A DNA stretch of 64,000 nucleotides from Bradyrhizobium sp. URHD0069 (GTDB taxonomy: Bacteria; Pseudomonadota; Alphaproteobacteria; Rhizobiales; Xanthobacteraceae): NCBI RefSeq assembly GCF_000701345.1, contig NZ_JNIJ01000012.1:124001-188000 (forward strand), written 5' to 3'. This document shows positions 53,360 through 62,416 of the stretch, in pieces; position 1 is the stretch's first letter; every line of letters begins with the position of its first letter. The notes under the pieces were generated by a model. It ran no database searches, was not told the DNA's origin, and worked only from the letters and a program-made list of their open reading frames with translations. The translations under genes and the position numbers were made by a program.

Positions 53360-55549
53360 ATGGCAGCACCTTTCATTTACAAGGCCGGCAGATTGAAACT
53401 GAACCGACGAATTGCTCCGCGACATCCCAGGCTCGGCGCGCTCGGATTTCGCGCCGCGCGCTGGCTCGCCGGGCGCTTGATGGGAGCCGCTGGCTTTCAT
53501 CAGCTCGGCTCGGACTTTGCGGATGCGCGGATTGGGTTAGTCCGCGAAAAGCTCACTCGGGGCGAGACCGTTTATCTCGCAGGACTAGGGCTCCCCGGCA
53601 CGCACAATTCGGGCGTTGCGCTGGTTGAGGTGAGCCAAGCAAACGGTCCGCGGCTGATCGTCAACAATGAAGAAGAACGCTTTTCCGGCAACAAGCACAC
53701 GACCGAATATCCGAAGGCATCGATCGACGCCATGGTGGAGACGTTGCGCAGCAGGGGGCGCGATATCGGCGACATCGCCGCCTGGCTTACAAGCTGGGAT
53801 TACCCGACGCTCGCCGGAACACTTGCCCGCTCGGTGCTGGAGGAACTGCCGCAAAGCCTGAAGCTGCTTCGCACCACCGAAGCCGCCGGATTTGACGGCC
53901 GCCGGCTCGACCAAATGACGCGCACGTCGAAAATTCTTGGCCGGCAGCTCGGTCTTTCAGAGCGGGTACCGCTGATCTGCATGCCGCATCATGACAATCA
54001 TGCATGGTTTTCCTTTGCAGCCTCGCCATTTGCCGACAATGAAGAACCCGTCGCCATCGCCGTGCTGGACGGCACCGGTGATCGCGGATCGATCTCGCTC
54101 TATGTCGCCGAAAGCGGCGCCATGCGCCGGCTCTATTGCAACGACAGCATGTTCGACTCGCTGGGCGCCTTCTACAGCGTGATATCATCGACGCAAGGCG
54201 GCTGGACCTGGCTGTCGTGCGAAGGCCGCTACATGGGCGCCGCCGCGTGGGGCGACATGGACCGCGCCGGCAATCCCTACTACCCGCGACTGAAAGACGT
54301 CTTGCATTTCGGCGAGTGTGGCGAAGTCCGGCTCAATCGCGCCATGGCCAATTGGTATTGCGAGCCGTTCGACCATCCCTACAAGCCAGCGCTGGTCGAC
54401 ATTCTCGGCAAGCCGCTCAAGCCGGATCAGCTCTGGAATCCCGATGCGGTGCTGCGTATCGAGGACATTCATCACCGGCCCGACACGCGCGATCGTCTCG
54501 ATAAGGCGGCTGCGACGCAACTGGTGTTCGAGGATGCGATGATCCACGTGGTCGATCATCTCTTGCGTACGACCGGCGCTAACCGGTTGGTGCTCACTGG
54601 AGGCGTGGCGTTGAACGCGGTCGGCAACATGCGGCTGCTCGAGCACTTCGACGAGGCCTGGTTTTCGAAATCCCAACAGCGCAAAGCGCGCCTGCATCTG
54701 TGGGTGCCGCCGACACCAGGCGATCCCGGCGTCACCATCGGCGCGGCCTGGCTGTTCGCGCATCTCGCTGGCGCGCCGCGCGGCGCTCCGATGACGCATG
54801 CGTTTTATTGCGGTTGTTCGCCATCGCATCAGGACGTCACGGCGGCGCTTCAGGCAGCCGACATCGCCTCGCAGCGGATCGGGGATATCTCGACACCGGA
54901 TGGCCGCGACGCCATTGCCGATTTGATGGCCTTCACGGTCGCGCAAACCGGCGTCATCGCGCTCTATCAGGGCGCCGCCGAGACCGGGCCACGCGCGCTG
55001 GGTCACCGCTCGATCCTCGCAAACCCCTGCGATCCCGAAACGCGCCGGCGCCTCAACGAGCGCGTGAAATACCGCGAGGCGATCCGGCCGCTCGCGCCGA
55101 TGGCCACGCCGGAAGCGGCCCGCGAATATTTCGATCTGCTCGAGGGCGCCTCGGACGGCGATTACAACGCCTACAATTACATGGTGCTGACGGCGCAATC
55201 GAAGCCGCCGGCACACGAGAAAATTCCGGCGGTGATTCACGCCGACGGGACGGGGCGGATTCAGATCGTGCGTGTGGAAGACGATCCCCTCACCTACGCC
55301 TATTTGAAGGCGCTCGGCCGCCGCATCGGCGTCGAGGTCTCGGTCAACACCTCCTTCAACGTCGCCGGCCCGATCGCACAGACCCCGCAACAGGCGATCG
55401 ATACGCTGCGCCGTTCCAAGGGCCTCGACGTGGTGCTGCTGGTGGCGAGCGACGGCGTGGTGTACGCCGCATGGCACGGCGGCGAGCGCGGCAGCGGCCG
55501 GTTCACCGGCTGGCTTTCGGAATGGAAAATTGCGGCGACAGCTGGCTGA
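53360..55549 (+). CDS. NodU/CmcH-family carbamoyltransferase
   Basis: A 729-residue carbamoyltransferase. The N-terminal ASKHA-type domain has metal-site histidines in MPHHDNHAWFSFAASPF and the nucleotide-binding block VAIAVLDGTGDRGSISLYV; LTGGVALNAVGNMRLLE follows. The C-terminal domain has ETGPRALGHRSILANPCDPE and the end block VSVNTSFNVAGPIAQTPQQA. Members transfer carbamoyl groups from carbamoyl phosphate to hydroxyls of sugars, Nod factors or antibiotics. There are no nod genes or biosynthetic genes nearby, so the acceptor is unknown. It ends directly against the convergent HIBADH gene, with no spacer. Confidence 0.92.
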   Translation: MAAPFIYKAGRLKLNRRIAPRHPRLGALGFRAARWLAGRLMGAAGFHQLGSDFADARIGLVREKLTRGETVYLAGLGLPGTHNSGVALVEVSQANGPRLIVNNEEERFSGNKHTTEYPKASIDAMVETLRSRGRDIGDIAAWLTSWDYPTLAGTLARSVLEELPQSLKLLRTTEAAGFDGRRLDQMTRTSKILGRQLGLSERVPLICMPHHDNHAWFSFAASPFADNEEPVAIAVLDGTGDRGSISLYVAESGAMRRLYCNDSMFDSLGAFYSVISSTQGGWTWLSCEGRYMGAAAWGDMDRAGNPYYPRLKDVLHFGECGEVRLNRAMANWYCEPFDHPYKPALVDILGKPLKPDQLWNPDAVLRIEDIHHRPDTRDRLDKAAATQLVFEDAMIHVVDHLLRTTGANRLVLTGGVALNAVGNMRLLEHFDEAWFSKSQQRKARLHLWVPPTPGDPGVTIGAAWLFAHLAGAPRGAPMTHAFYCGCSPSHQDVTAALQAADIASQRIGDISTPDGRDAIADLMAFTVAQTGVIALYQGAAETGPRALGHRSILANPCDPETRRRLNERVKYREAIRPLAPMATPEAAREYFDLLEGASDGDYNAYNYMVLTAQSKPPAHEKIPAVIHADGTGRIQIVRVEDDPLTYAYLKALGRRIGVEVSVNTSFNVAGPIAQTPQQAIDTLRRSKGLDVVLLVASDGVVYAAWHGGERGSGRFTGWLSEWKIAATAG

Positions 55550-56434
55550 TTACGTCGCAGCGCCCTTTGGACGCGACACGATCTCGATCATTTTTCCTTC
55601 ATCGTCATCAGGTGCATAGGCTTTCGCCTTGTCGTACGCGTGAACCGCGGCGCGTCCCATCAAGGGAGCGTCGGAAAGCAGGCTCTCGGCCAATGCCACG
55701 GCGTAAACGGCATCCTTGTGCCGCAGCGCCGCCGTGAACGTCGCGCCCGAAAAATTTCGCGCGACCATGCGTTTGGAATGACGGATCACCTGCGGACTGG
55801 CGGCAACGCCGGTTTCGACGGCCTCAAGCACCAGCCTCATGTCGAGTCCGGCCTGCTCGGCGATCGCAAGACCCTCGGCGATACCGGCAATCTGGATCGC
55901 GCCCATCAGATTATTGATCAGTTTGTAGACCGTGCCGGTACCGACCGCGCCGAAATGCCTGATGATCGTGCTGAGCGGCGTCAGATATGGCCGGGCTCGC
56001 ACGAGGTCCGCAGGCTCGGCGCCGACCAGCAGCGTCAATTTTCCGCTGGCCGCGGCATCCGGCAAGCCGGCGACCGGACTATCGATATAGACCAGACCGC
56101 GCCCGCGAAGTTCGCGCGCAAGATCGAGCGCGTGGCCGTATGACACGGTCGAGCATTCGATCGCCAGCGTGCCGGCCTTGGCGGTCCCGGCGGCGCCGTC
56201 CTTGCCGAGCCACACGGCGCGCGACGCCGCGTCGTCGGCCACCATCGTGACAACAGCGTCGGCTCCGTCAGCCGCGTCGGCAGGCGACCGAGCCCATCGC
56301 GCCCCGCGCGCGATCAGATCGTCGGCTTTCGCCTTGCTGCGGTTCCACACTGCAACAGTGAATCCGCTGTCGAGATAGCGGCCGGCCATGCCGTTGCCCA
56401 TGCGTCCGAGGCCGATGAAAGCAACTTTTGCCAT
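55550..56434 (-). CDS. NAD(P)-dependent beta-hydroxyacid dehydrogenase (HIBADH family)
   Basis: A 294-residue oxidoreductase. The N-terminal dinucleotide motif is VAFIGLGRMGNGMAGRYL, the substrate motif is YIDSPVAGLPDAAASGKLTL, and the catalytic lysine is in VYKLINNLMGAIQI. The family includes 3-hydroxyisobutyrate, tartronate-semialdehyde and glyoxylate/succinic-semialdehyde reductases. It begins 3 bases after the prfB stop on the same strand, so it is probably expressed with prfB. Confidence 0.9.
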   Translation of the reverse strand: MAKVAFIGLGRMGNGMAGRYLDSGFTVAVWNRSKAKADDLIARGARWARSPADAADGADAVVTMVADDAASRAVWLGKDGAAGTAKAGTLAIECSTVSYGHALDLARELRGRGLVYIDSPVAGLPDAAASGKLTLLVGAEPADLVRARPYLTPLSTIIRHFGAVGTGTVYKLINNLMGAIQIAGIAEGLAIAEQAGLDMRLVLEAVETGVAASPQVIRHSKRMVARNFSGATFTAALRHKDAVYAVALAESLLSDAPLMGRAAVHAYDKAKAYAPDDDEGKMIEIVSRPKGAAT

Positions 56435-56437
56435 GCG

Positions 56438-57569
56438 TTACTCCACATCTTCGACCGCGGCCGGCGCCGTTCCGAATGCGCGCTGCGCCAGCGTCGCCGC
56501 CATGAACTCGTCAAGGTCGCCGTCGAGCACGCCCGAGGTGTCGGACGTCTGCACGCCGGTGCGAAGGTCCTTCACCATCTGATAGGGCTGCAAGACATAG
56601 GAGCGGATCTGATGGCCCCAGCCGATGTCGGTCTTGGCGGCCTGGTCGGCGGCGGCCTGTTCTTCGCGCTTCTTCAATTCGATTTCGTAGAGCCGCGCGC
56701 GCAGCATATCCCACGCCTGCGCCCGGTTCTTGTGCTGCGAACGGCCGGCCTGACAGACCACCGCAACCCCGGTCGGAATGTGCGTGAGCCGGACGGCGGA
56801 TTCGGTCTTGTTGACGTGCTGACCGCCGGCGCCACCGGAACGCATGGTGTCGGTGCGGACGTCGGATTCCTTGATGTCGATCTTGATGCTGTCGTCGACC
56901 ACGGGGAAGATTGCAACGCTGGAAAACGAAGTATGCCGCCGCGCGTTGGAATCGAACGGCGATATCCGCACCAGCCGATGCACACCCGCTTCGGTCTTCA
57001 GCCAGCCATAGGCGTTGTGACCGCTGATCTGGATGGTGGCGGATTTGATGCCGGCTTCTTCGCCTTGCGTTTCTTCCAGATATTCGATCTTGAAGCCGTG
57101 CTTTTCGGCCCAGCGCGTGTACATGCGCAGCAGCATCGCGGCCCAGTCCTGGCTCTCGGTGCCGCCTGCGCCGGCGTGGACTTCGAGATAGGAATCGAAC
57201 CGGTCGGCTTCGCCGCCGAGCAGCGCTTCGAGTTCGCGGCGCGCCACTTCCTTCTTGAGGGCCTTCAACGCAGCCTCGGCTTCCGCCACCACGCCTTCAT
57301 CGTTCTCGGCCTCGCCAAGCGCGATCATCTCGACATTGTCGTCCAACTCGCGCTCGACCTTGCCGATGCCGTTCAGCGCATCCTCCAGCGAGGTGCGCTC
57401 CTGCATCAGCTTCTGTGCTTTCTGGGGGTCGTTCCAGAGATTGGAATCTTCGGCGAGCTTGTTCAGCTCCGCGAGGCGTGCCGTGGATGCATCGACGTCA
57501 AAGATGCCTCCTCAGCAGCCCGACTGACTGCTTGATCTCTCCGACTAAACGTTCGACTTCGGCGCGCAT
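56438..57569 (-). CDS. prfB: Peptide chain release factor 2, with programmed +1 frameshift
   Basis: Release factor 2 terminates translation at UGA and UAA. The first 23 codons (ATG at 57569, [20 protein letters not shown], then RHL) end at an in-frame UGA at 57500-57498. The second frame continues as [15 protein letters not shown] and runs to the TAA at 56438, with the GGQ motif in [16 protein letters not shown]. The shift joins the two into a 376-residue protein, the normal RF2 length. The tRNA-mimic anticodon region includes [19 protein letters not shown]. The start is not inside the ORF beginning MQERTSL, which lacks the first 54 residues. Confidence 0.95.
57498..57512 (-). promoter_or_regulatory. 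prfB autoregulatory +1 frameshift site
   Basis: On the minus strand AGGAGG (57512-57507), CAT, CTT (57503-57501) and TGA (57500-57498) are followed by C. An internal Shine-Dalgarno three bases before CTT-TGA-C is the classical RF2 site: low RF2 slows termination and lets tRNA-Leu slip by one base. Confidence 0.95.
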
Positions 57570-57716
57570 GTACTTCTCTGATCTGCGGCGCAGGCCGCTA
57601 TTGTTTCAATGCTGGGGGGATGTAGCGGCGGGCGCCGCAAAGCGCAATCGCTTCTCTTCTATTGACGTGTTTCTTCAGGCGAACCGGCGCCCGTTTCGCT
57701 GGAAAACCACGCTAAC

Positions 57717-60209
57717 CTAATAGAGACCGCCAGTGCCGGGACGGAACAGACTACGATCCGCATCGGGTGATGGCTGCAGCGAACGACCGTCGGCATCGGC
57801 AACCCCGATCACCGAGTAATTATCCGGCGGTGCTGTACCCGGCTTGAACGCTTCCAGAATGGTCCGCCCACCCTCGCCCGGACCGACCCGCATTCCGCTC
57901 TTGGCGTCGACCCTGATCAGCTTGATCCCGGCAGGAACCCGAAACGGCACGGCCGGCTTGTCGGCGAGCGCGAGCTTCAAAAAGTCTCGCGCAATCGGCG
58001 CGGCCAGATGTCCGCCGGTAGCACCTTTGCCGAGATTGCGCGGCTTGTCGTAGCCCATATAGATCCCGACCACGACGTCAGGCGAAAAGCCGATGAACCA
58101 TGCATCCTTTTCGTCGTTGGTAGTGCCGGTCTTGCCGGCGATCGGTTTGCCGACCTCCTTCACCACGGTTGCGGTGCCGGCCTGCACCACGCCTTCCATC
58201 ATCGAGGTGATCTGATAGGCGGTCATCGAATCCAGCACCTGCTCCCTGCGGTCGATCAGCTGGGGCTCGGGCTGATTTTTCCAGCCGCCGGGTGCGTCGC
58301 AGCCCCGGCATTCCCGCGCATCATGCTTGAAGATCGTACGGCCGTAGCGGTCCTGAATTCGGTCGATCAGCGTCGGCTTCACCCGCCGGCCGCCATTGGC
58401 GAACATCGAATAGGCCGTGACCATTCGCATGACCGTGGTCTCGCCGGCGCCGAGCGCGTAGGACAGATAGTTCGGCAGCTCGTCATAGACGCCGAAGCGC
58501 TTGGCATATTCGCCGATCAAGGGCATGCCGATGTCCTGCGCCAGCCGCACCGTCACCGTGTTGAGCGACAGTCGCAGCGCATTGCGCATCGTGGTCGGGC
58601 CATAATATTTGCCGCTCGAATAATTCTCCGGACGCCAGACGCCAGCGCCCTGCCCCTGATCGATCTCAATCGGCGCGTCGACCACCACCGTCGACGGCGT
58701 ATATCCGTTATCGAGCGCGGACGAGTACACCAGCGGTTTGAACGAAGATCCCGGCTGCCGATAGGCCTGGGTCGCACGGTTGAATTGACTCTGATCGAAT
58801 GAGAACCCGCCGACCATCGCCAGCACGCGGCCGGTCCAGGGATCCATCACAACCATCGCCCCGGAAACCTCCGGCAGCTGGCGCAGCCGGAACTGGCCCT
58901 CAATCTGAGTGCCATCCTTCAAGATCAACGGGTCGGCGTAGATCACATCGCCCGGCGAAAGCACTTGCGACACCGCCGTCGGCGTCTTGAAGCGGGTCGG
59001 CCCCGACGCCGCCTTTGCCCATCTGACGCCGTCAAGCGTGACGATTCCGGTCTGCCGTTCCTTAGCTACGGCGCCGCCCAGTTCGCGGCCGGGTTGGAAA
59101 CCAATGCGTGCGGACTGCTCGCTGGTCTCCAGCACCACGGCCATCCGCCAGGGCGAGATATCCGACAGCGATTTGTTGTCGGCAAGCTTCACGCCCCAGT
59201 CGCCCGATATATCGATTTTGCCGATCGCGCCTCGCCAGCCCTGCGCCTCGTCAAAATTCACGAGGCCGGCGGTCATGGTCTTGCGCGCCATCACCTGCAG
59301 CTTCGGATCGAGCGTAGTCCGGACCGACAGGCCGCCTTCATAGAGTTTCTTTTCGCCGTAGCGTTCGAACACGTCGCGGCGGACTTCCTCGGCAAAATAC
59401 TCGCCGGCGAAAATATGCGCGGCATTGGTCCGGCTGGTCACGGTCAGCTGATCCTTGCGGGCCTTGTCGGCATCGGCCTGCTTGATCCAGCCATTCTCCA
59501 GAAGGCGGTCGACCACGTAGTTGCGCCGCTCGATCGCCCGGTCGCGGTTGCGCACCGGATGCAGGGCCGCCGGCGCCTTCGGCAGCGCGGCGAGATAAGC
59601 CGCTTCCGCGACCGTGAGCTCGTTCACCGATTTGTCGAAATAGACCAGCGATGCCGCGGCGATGCCGTAAGCGCCAAGGCCGAGGTAAATCTCGTTGAGA
59701 TAGAGTTCGAGGATCTTGTCTTTGGAGTAGGCGCGCTCGATCCGCATCGCCAGCAAGGCTTCCTTGATCTTGCGGGTGAACGACACTTCGTTGGTCAGCA
59801 GAAAGTTCTTCGCGACCTGCTGCGTGATCGTGGATGCGCCCTGCGGCCGGCGGTTGGAGCCGTAATTTTGCGCGTAGAGCACGGCTGCCCGCGCCATGCC
59901 GGAGAAATCGATGCCGCCATGCTCGTAGAAGTTCTTGTCCTCGGCCGCCAGAAACGCGTTGATGACCAGTTTTGGAACCGCCTGGATCGGCAAATACAGC
60001 CGACGTTCCTTGGAATATTCGCCGAGCAGCGCGCCATCGGAGGCATGGACGCGCGTCATGACAGGCGGCTCATAATCCTGAAGCTGCGAATAGTCCGGCA
60101 GATCCTTGGAAAAATGCCAGATCAGCCCCGCCGTGGCGGCGACGCCGACCAGAAACACGACGGTTCCGGCGGCGAACAAGAAACCCATGAACCGCACCAG
60201 CAAGCGCAT
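57717..60209 (-). CDS. mrcA: Penicillin-binding protein 1A (bifunctional)
   Basis: An 830-residue class A PBP. One transmembrane helix (GFLFAAGTVVFLVGVAATAG) is followed by a GT51 transglycosylase domain (AAEDKNFYEHGGID, GASTITQQVAKNFLLTNE, ELYLNEIYLGLGAYG), a linker/OB-like domain, and a transpeptidase domain with SxxK in QPGSSFKPLVY, SxN in RLSLNTVTVR and KTG in PIAGKTGTTNDEKDAW. It polymerises and cross-links peptidoglycan. It lies downstream of amiC and upstream of prfB on the same strand; this order is familiar in Rhizobiales. Confidence 0.96.
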   Translation of the reverse strand: MRLLVRFMGFLFAAGTVVFLVGVAATAGLIWHFSKDLPDYSQLQDYEPPVMTRVHASDGALLGEYSKERRLYLPIQAVPKLVINAFLAAEDKNFYEHGGIDFSGMARAAVLYAQNYGSNRRPQGASTITQQVAKNFLLTNEVSFTRKIKEALLAMRIERAYSKDKILELYLNEIYLGLGAYGIAAASLVYFDKSVNELTVAEAAYLAALPKAPAALHPVRNRDRAIERRNYVVDRLLENGWIKQADADKARKDQLTVTSRTNAAHIFAGEYFAEEVRRDVFERYGEKKLYEGGLSVRTTLDPKLQVMARKTMTAGLVNFDEAQGWRGAIGKIDISGDWGVKLADNKSLSDISPWRMAVVLETSEQSARIGFQPGRELGGAVAKERQTGIVTLDGVRWAKAASGPTRFKTPTAVSQVLSPGDVIYADPLILKDGTQIEGQFRLRQLPEVSGAMVVMDPWTGRVLAMVGGFSFDQSQFNRATQAYRQPGSSFKPLVYSSALDNGYTPSTVVVDAPIEIDQGQGAGVWRPENYSSGKYYGPTTMRNALRLSLNTVTVRLAQDIGMPLIGEYAKRFGVYDELPNYLSYALGAGETTVMRMVTAYSMFANGGRRVKPTLIDRIQDRYGRTIFKHDARECRGCDAPGGWKNQPEPQLIDRREQVLDSMTAYQITSMMEGVVQAGTATVVKEVGKPIAGKTGTTNDEKDAWFIGFSPDVVVGIYMGYDKPRNLGKGATGGHLAAPIARDFLKLALADKPAVPFRVPAGIKLIRVDAKSGMRVGPGEGGRTILEAFKPGTAPPDNYSVIGVADADGRSLQPSPDADRSLFRPGTGGLY

Positions 60210-60419
60210 TATCGATGATCCGTTTCAGCCCTCGCGCCGTAGCAGCCGGCGTTGTCCTCAACCTGGAGACCCACGCGGGACGATCTGCCGTTCCGCGCAG
60301 GCGCATGATACGTGGGCCCTGGGGGAGATTTGATCGATTCCGAACCCCCCACGGTGGTTTTTTTATAGAGCCGCCGCTGTGGCCAAACTAGGGCTTCCAC
60401 CATCGGATGGGCTGCCTTT

Positions 60420-61715
60420 TCAGTTCGCCGCGCCAGCCGTCGCCAGGCGTTTGGCAAGGAAGGTGTCGATTGCCTGCGCCATTGATCCGACGGTCCGGGA
60501 ACGCCAGTTCTCCGATACCAGGTGCTCGAGGTCACCCTTGTTCGAGACATAGCCGAGTTCGATCAGCACCGACGGCACGTCGGGAGCCTTCAGAACCTTG
60601 AAGCCTGCAGACTTCAGCGGGCGCTTGTGCATCCGCACGGTAGTCTTCATCTCCCCCATCAGCAGCCGCGCGAAGCGGTTTGAGAATGCGCGGGTTTCAC
60701 GCTGCGCGAGGTCTATCAGGATGTCGGCGACGTCGGTCGGCTCTTCGGTGAGGTTAACCCCGCCGATGGCGTCGGCCTTGTTTTCCGCCTCCGCAAGCCT
60801 TTCGGCCTCGGCGTCGGAAGCGCGGTCCGAAAGCGTATAAATCGTGGCGCCCTGGGCGTCGCCTTCACGACGCGGCAAGGCGTCAGCATGAATCGACACA
60901 AACAGCGCCGCGGACTGATTGCGTGCGATCCGAACGCGGTCGCCGAGCGGGATGAAGGTGTCGTCGGTGCGGGTCATGACCACCCGATATTTGCCGCTCT
61001 TCTCGAGGCGATCGCGCAACGCCAGCCCAAATCGCAGCACGAGGCTCTTTTCGCTTTCGCTGCCGGCCTGGGTGCCATTATCGATGCCGCCGTGGCCGGG
61101 ATCGATCACGACCACCGGACGCAAATCCGCTGACGCCGCGGGCTTGAATGCAGCGACCGGCACGGCAGCATCAGTGGCGTCCGCGGCTGCGATCGCGGGT
61201 CTCAGCTCGGGCCGGCTTTCAACCGAGAGCGACTGAACGAAGGTGGTGCGATCCACCTCTTCCAGCTCCAGCACCAGCCGCGGCGGTTGGCCGTTGGCGG
61301 CATCAAGCACATAGGATTTCGCAATTTTGGCCGGGCCGGTCAGATCAAATACGATCCGCGAACCGCCCGGCATCACCAGGCCGTAGCGGAACGCCTTGAC
61401 CAGTCCGCGGCCCCCGGTGCCCGCCCCCGCGGGAAGCTGAAAGGTGACCTGAGGGAGGTCCAGGACCGCCCGATACGGGTCCGCGAGTGCAAAGGCGCGA
61501 AACTGGATTGTCTTGTCGAGATCAAGCACAAAGCGGGTTTGCTTGCTGTCGCCGGCCAGACGGGCGGCGGAGGCGATGGGAAAGTTCGACGCCGCGACCG
61601 GGGTGGCCGAGGGACTTTCAGCCGCGCTCACAGCTGTAACATCGGAACATAGCAAAGCTGCAGCGCACAATACGGCGCATCTCAGCAAAACACGATGATT
61701 TGCGCGGCTCGCCAA
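60420..61715 (-). CDS. N-acetylmuramoyl-L-alanine amidase (AmiC type)
   Basis: A 431-residue exported amidase. After a signal peptide (LLRCAVLCAAALLCSDVTAV) comes an AMIN domain (RFVLDLDKTIQFRAFALADP and following) and a C-terminal Amidase_3 domain (VVVIDPGHGGIDNGTQAGSE, with ligand motifs SIHADALPR and VLIELGYVSNKGDLE). It cleaves the MurNAc-L-Ala bond at division sites. The start is TTG at 61715 with GGAGG ten bases upstream; no ATG would keep the signal peptide. Confidence 0.92.
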   Translation of the reverse strand: MASRANHRVLLRCAVLCAAALLCSDVTAVSAAESPSATPVAASNFPIASAARLAGDSKQTRFVLDLDKTIQFRAFALADPYRAVLDLPQVTFQLPAGAGTGGRGLVKAFRYGLVMPGGSRIVFDLTGPAKIAKSYVLDAANGQPPRLVLELEEVDRTTFVQSLSVESRPELRPAIAAADATDAAVPVAAFKPAASADLRPVVVIDPGHGGIDNGTQAGSESEKSLVLRFGLALRDRLEKSGKYRVVMTRTDDTFIPLGDRVRIARNQSAALFVSIHADALPRREGDAQGATIYTLSDRASDAEAERLAEAENKADAIGGVNLTEEPTDVADILIDLAQRETRAFSNRFARLLMGEMKTTVRMHKRPLKSAGFKVLKAPDVPSVLIELGYVSNKGDLEHLVSENWRSRTVGSMAQAIDTFLAKRLATAGAAN

Positions 61716-62416
61716 CGAATCCGTGCCTCCGAGCAGCCCTCTTACCGCAATAGAACCACAGGGTTAACTGCCGCCTAACACTCCGGCGGCGAATAAGGCG
61801 GAGTGTTGCCGCGTTGCGACGCTTCCCTTGCACGCGGCCGCCAATCCACGTATGTAAAAGGGGCTGACGGCTAAAACTCCCGGTTGTGTCGCGTTCAGCC
61901 TCCCGGTGCAGCGCCGGAACCTTCCACTTCAGGAGATTCCAGCGTCTTTCCGATCCCTCCACAGCCAGCGCAGCGCGCGGTTGACAAGGAGCGGCGGTTT
62001 CGAGCCCGAGCGGCGTCCGGTCCCAGGTTACCATCTTGTTCCAGGGACGGCTTCAGACACGGCATACCGATTACCCGGACCTTCAAGGTCCGATATGCGA
62101 TCGCCGGCGAGCGCTTTCGTGCTGCGCCGGTCCTTCAGCAATAGATAAGGCGGCGATGTTTGCCGCCAACGTGCTTAGACGGGCCGACGCTTGATGCGCC
62201 AGATTGTATTGCCGACCATGATCCACGGAAGAATCGCGCCGACGCGGAGCGAAAGCTCCGCGCGTCGTTTTGCTTCGCCGGGATCCCGTTCGGACCGGCG
62301 CCCCGGGTTGCGTTTTGGCCTTCCCCTCACCCCCGAATCAGGTGGACCGTCGCGTCACCCGGCGGCGCGACACGCGCTCACGGTATTACGCGGCCGCCGC
62401 CGTCAAGAGTTCCAAA
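61716..62416. promoter_or_regulatory. 700-bp divergent region with long rne leader
   Basis: Between the divergent amiC and rne starts there are 701 bases with no supported gene. The half nearest rne is likely its 5' leader. The most obvious element is the hairpin at 62240-62271. Confidence 0.45.
62240..62271 (+). terminator. GNRA-capped hairpin with T-run in the rne leader
   Basis: CGACGCGGAGC (62240-62250), a GAAA loop, then GCTCCGCGCGTCG (62255-62267) form a strong stem with a two-base bulge, followed by four T residues. It looks like an intrinsic terminator or an RNase E recognition stem about 150 bases before the rne start. Leader-mediated self-control of rne is known in other bacteria, but not for this sequence. 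Confidence 0.45.

Noticed and set aside
58965..60218. Plus-strand 417-codon ORF opposite PBP1A
   Set aside because: Antisense shadow of mrcA; composition unlike real proteins and no recognisable motif.
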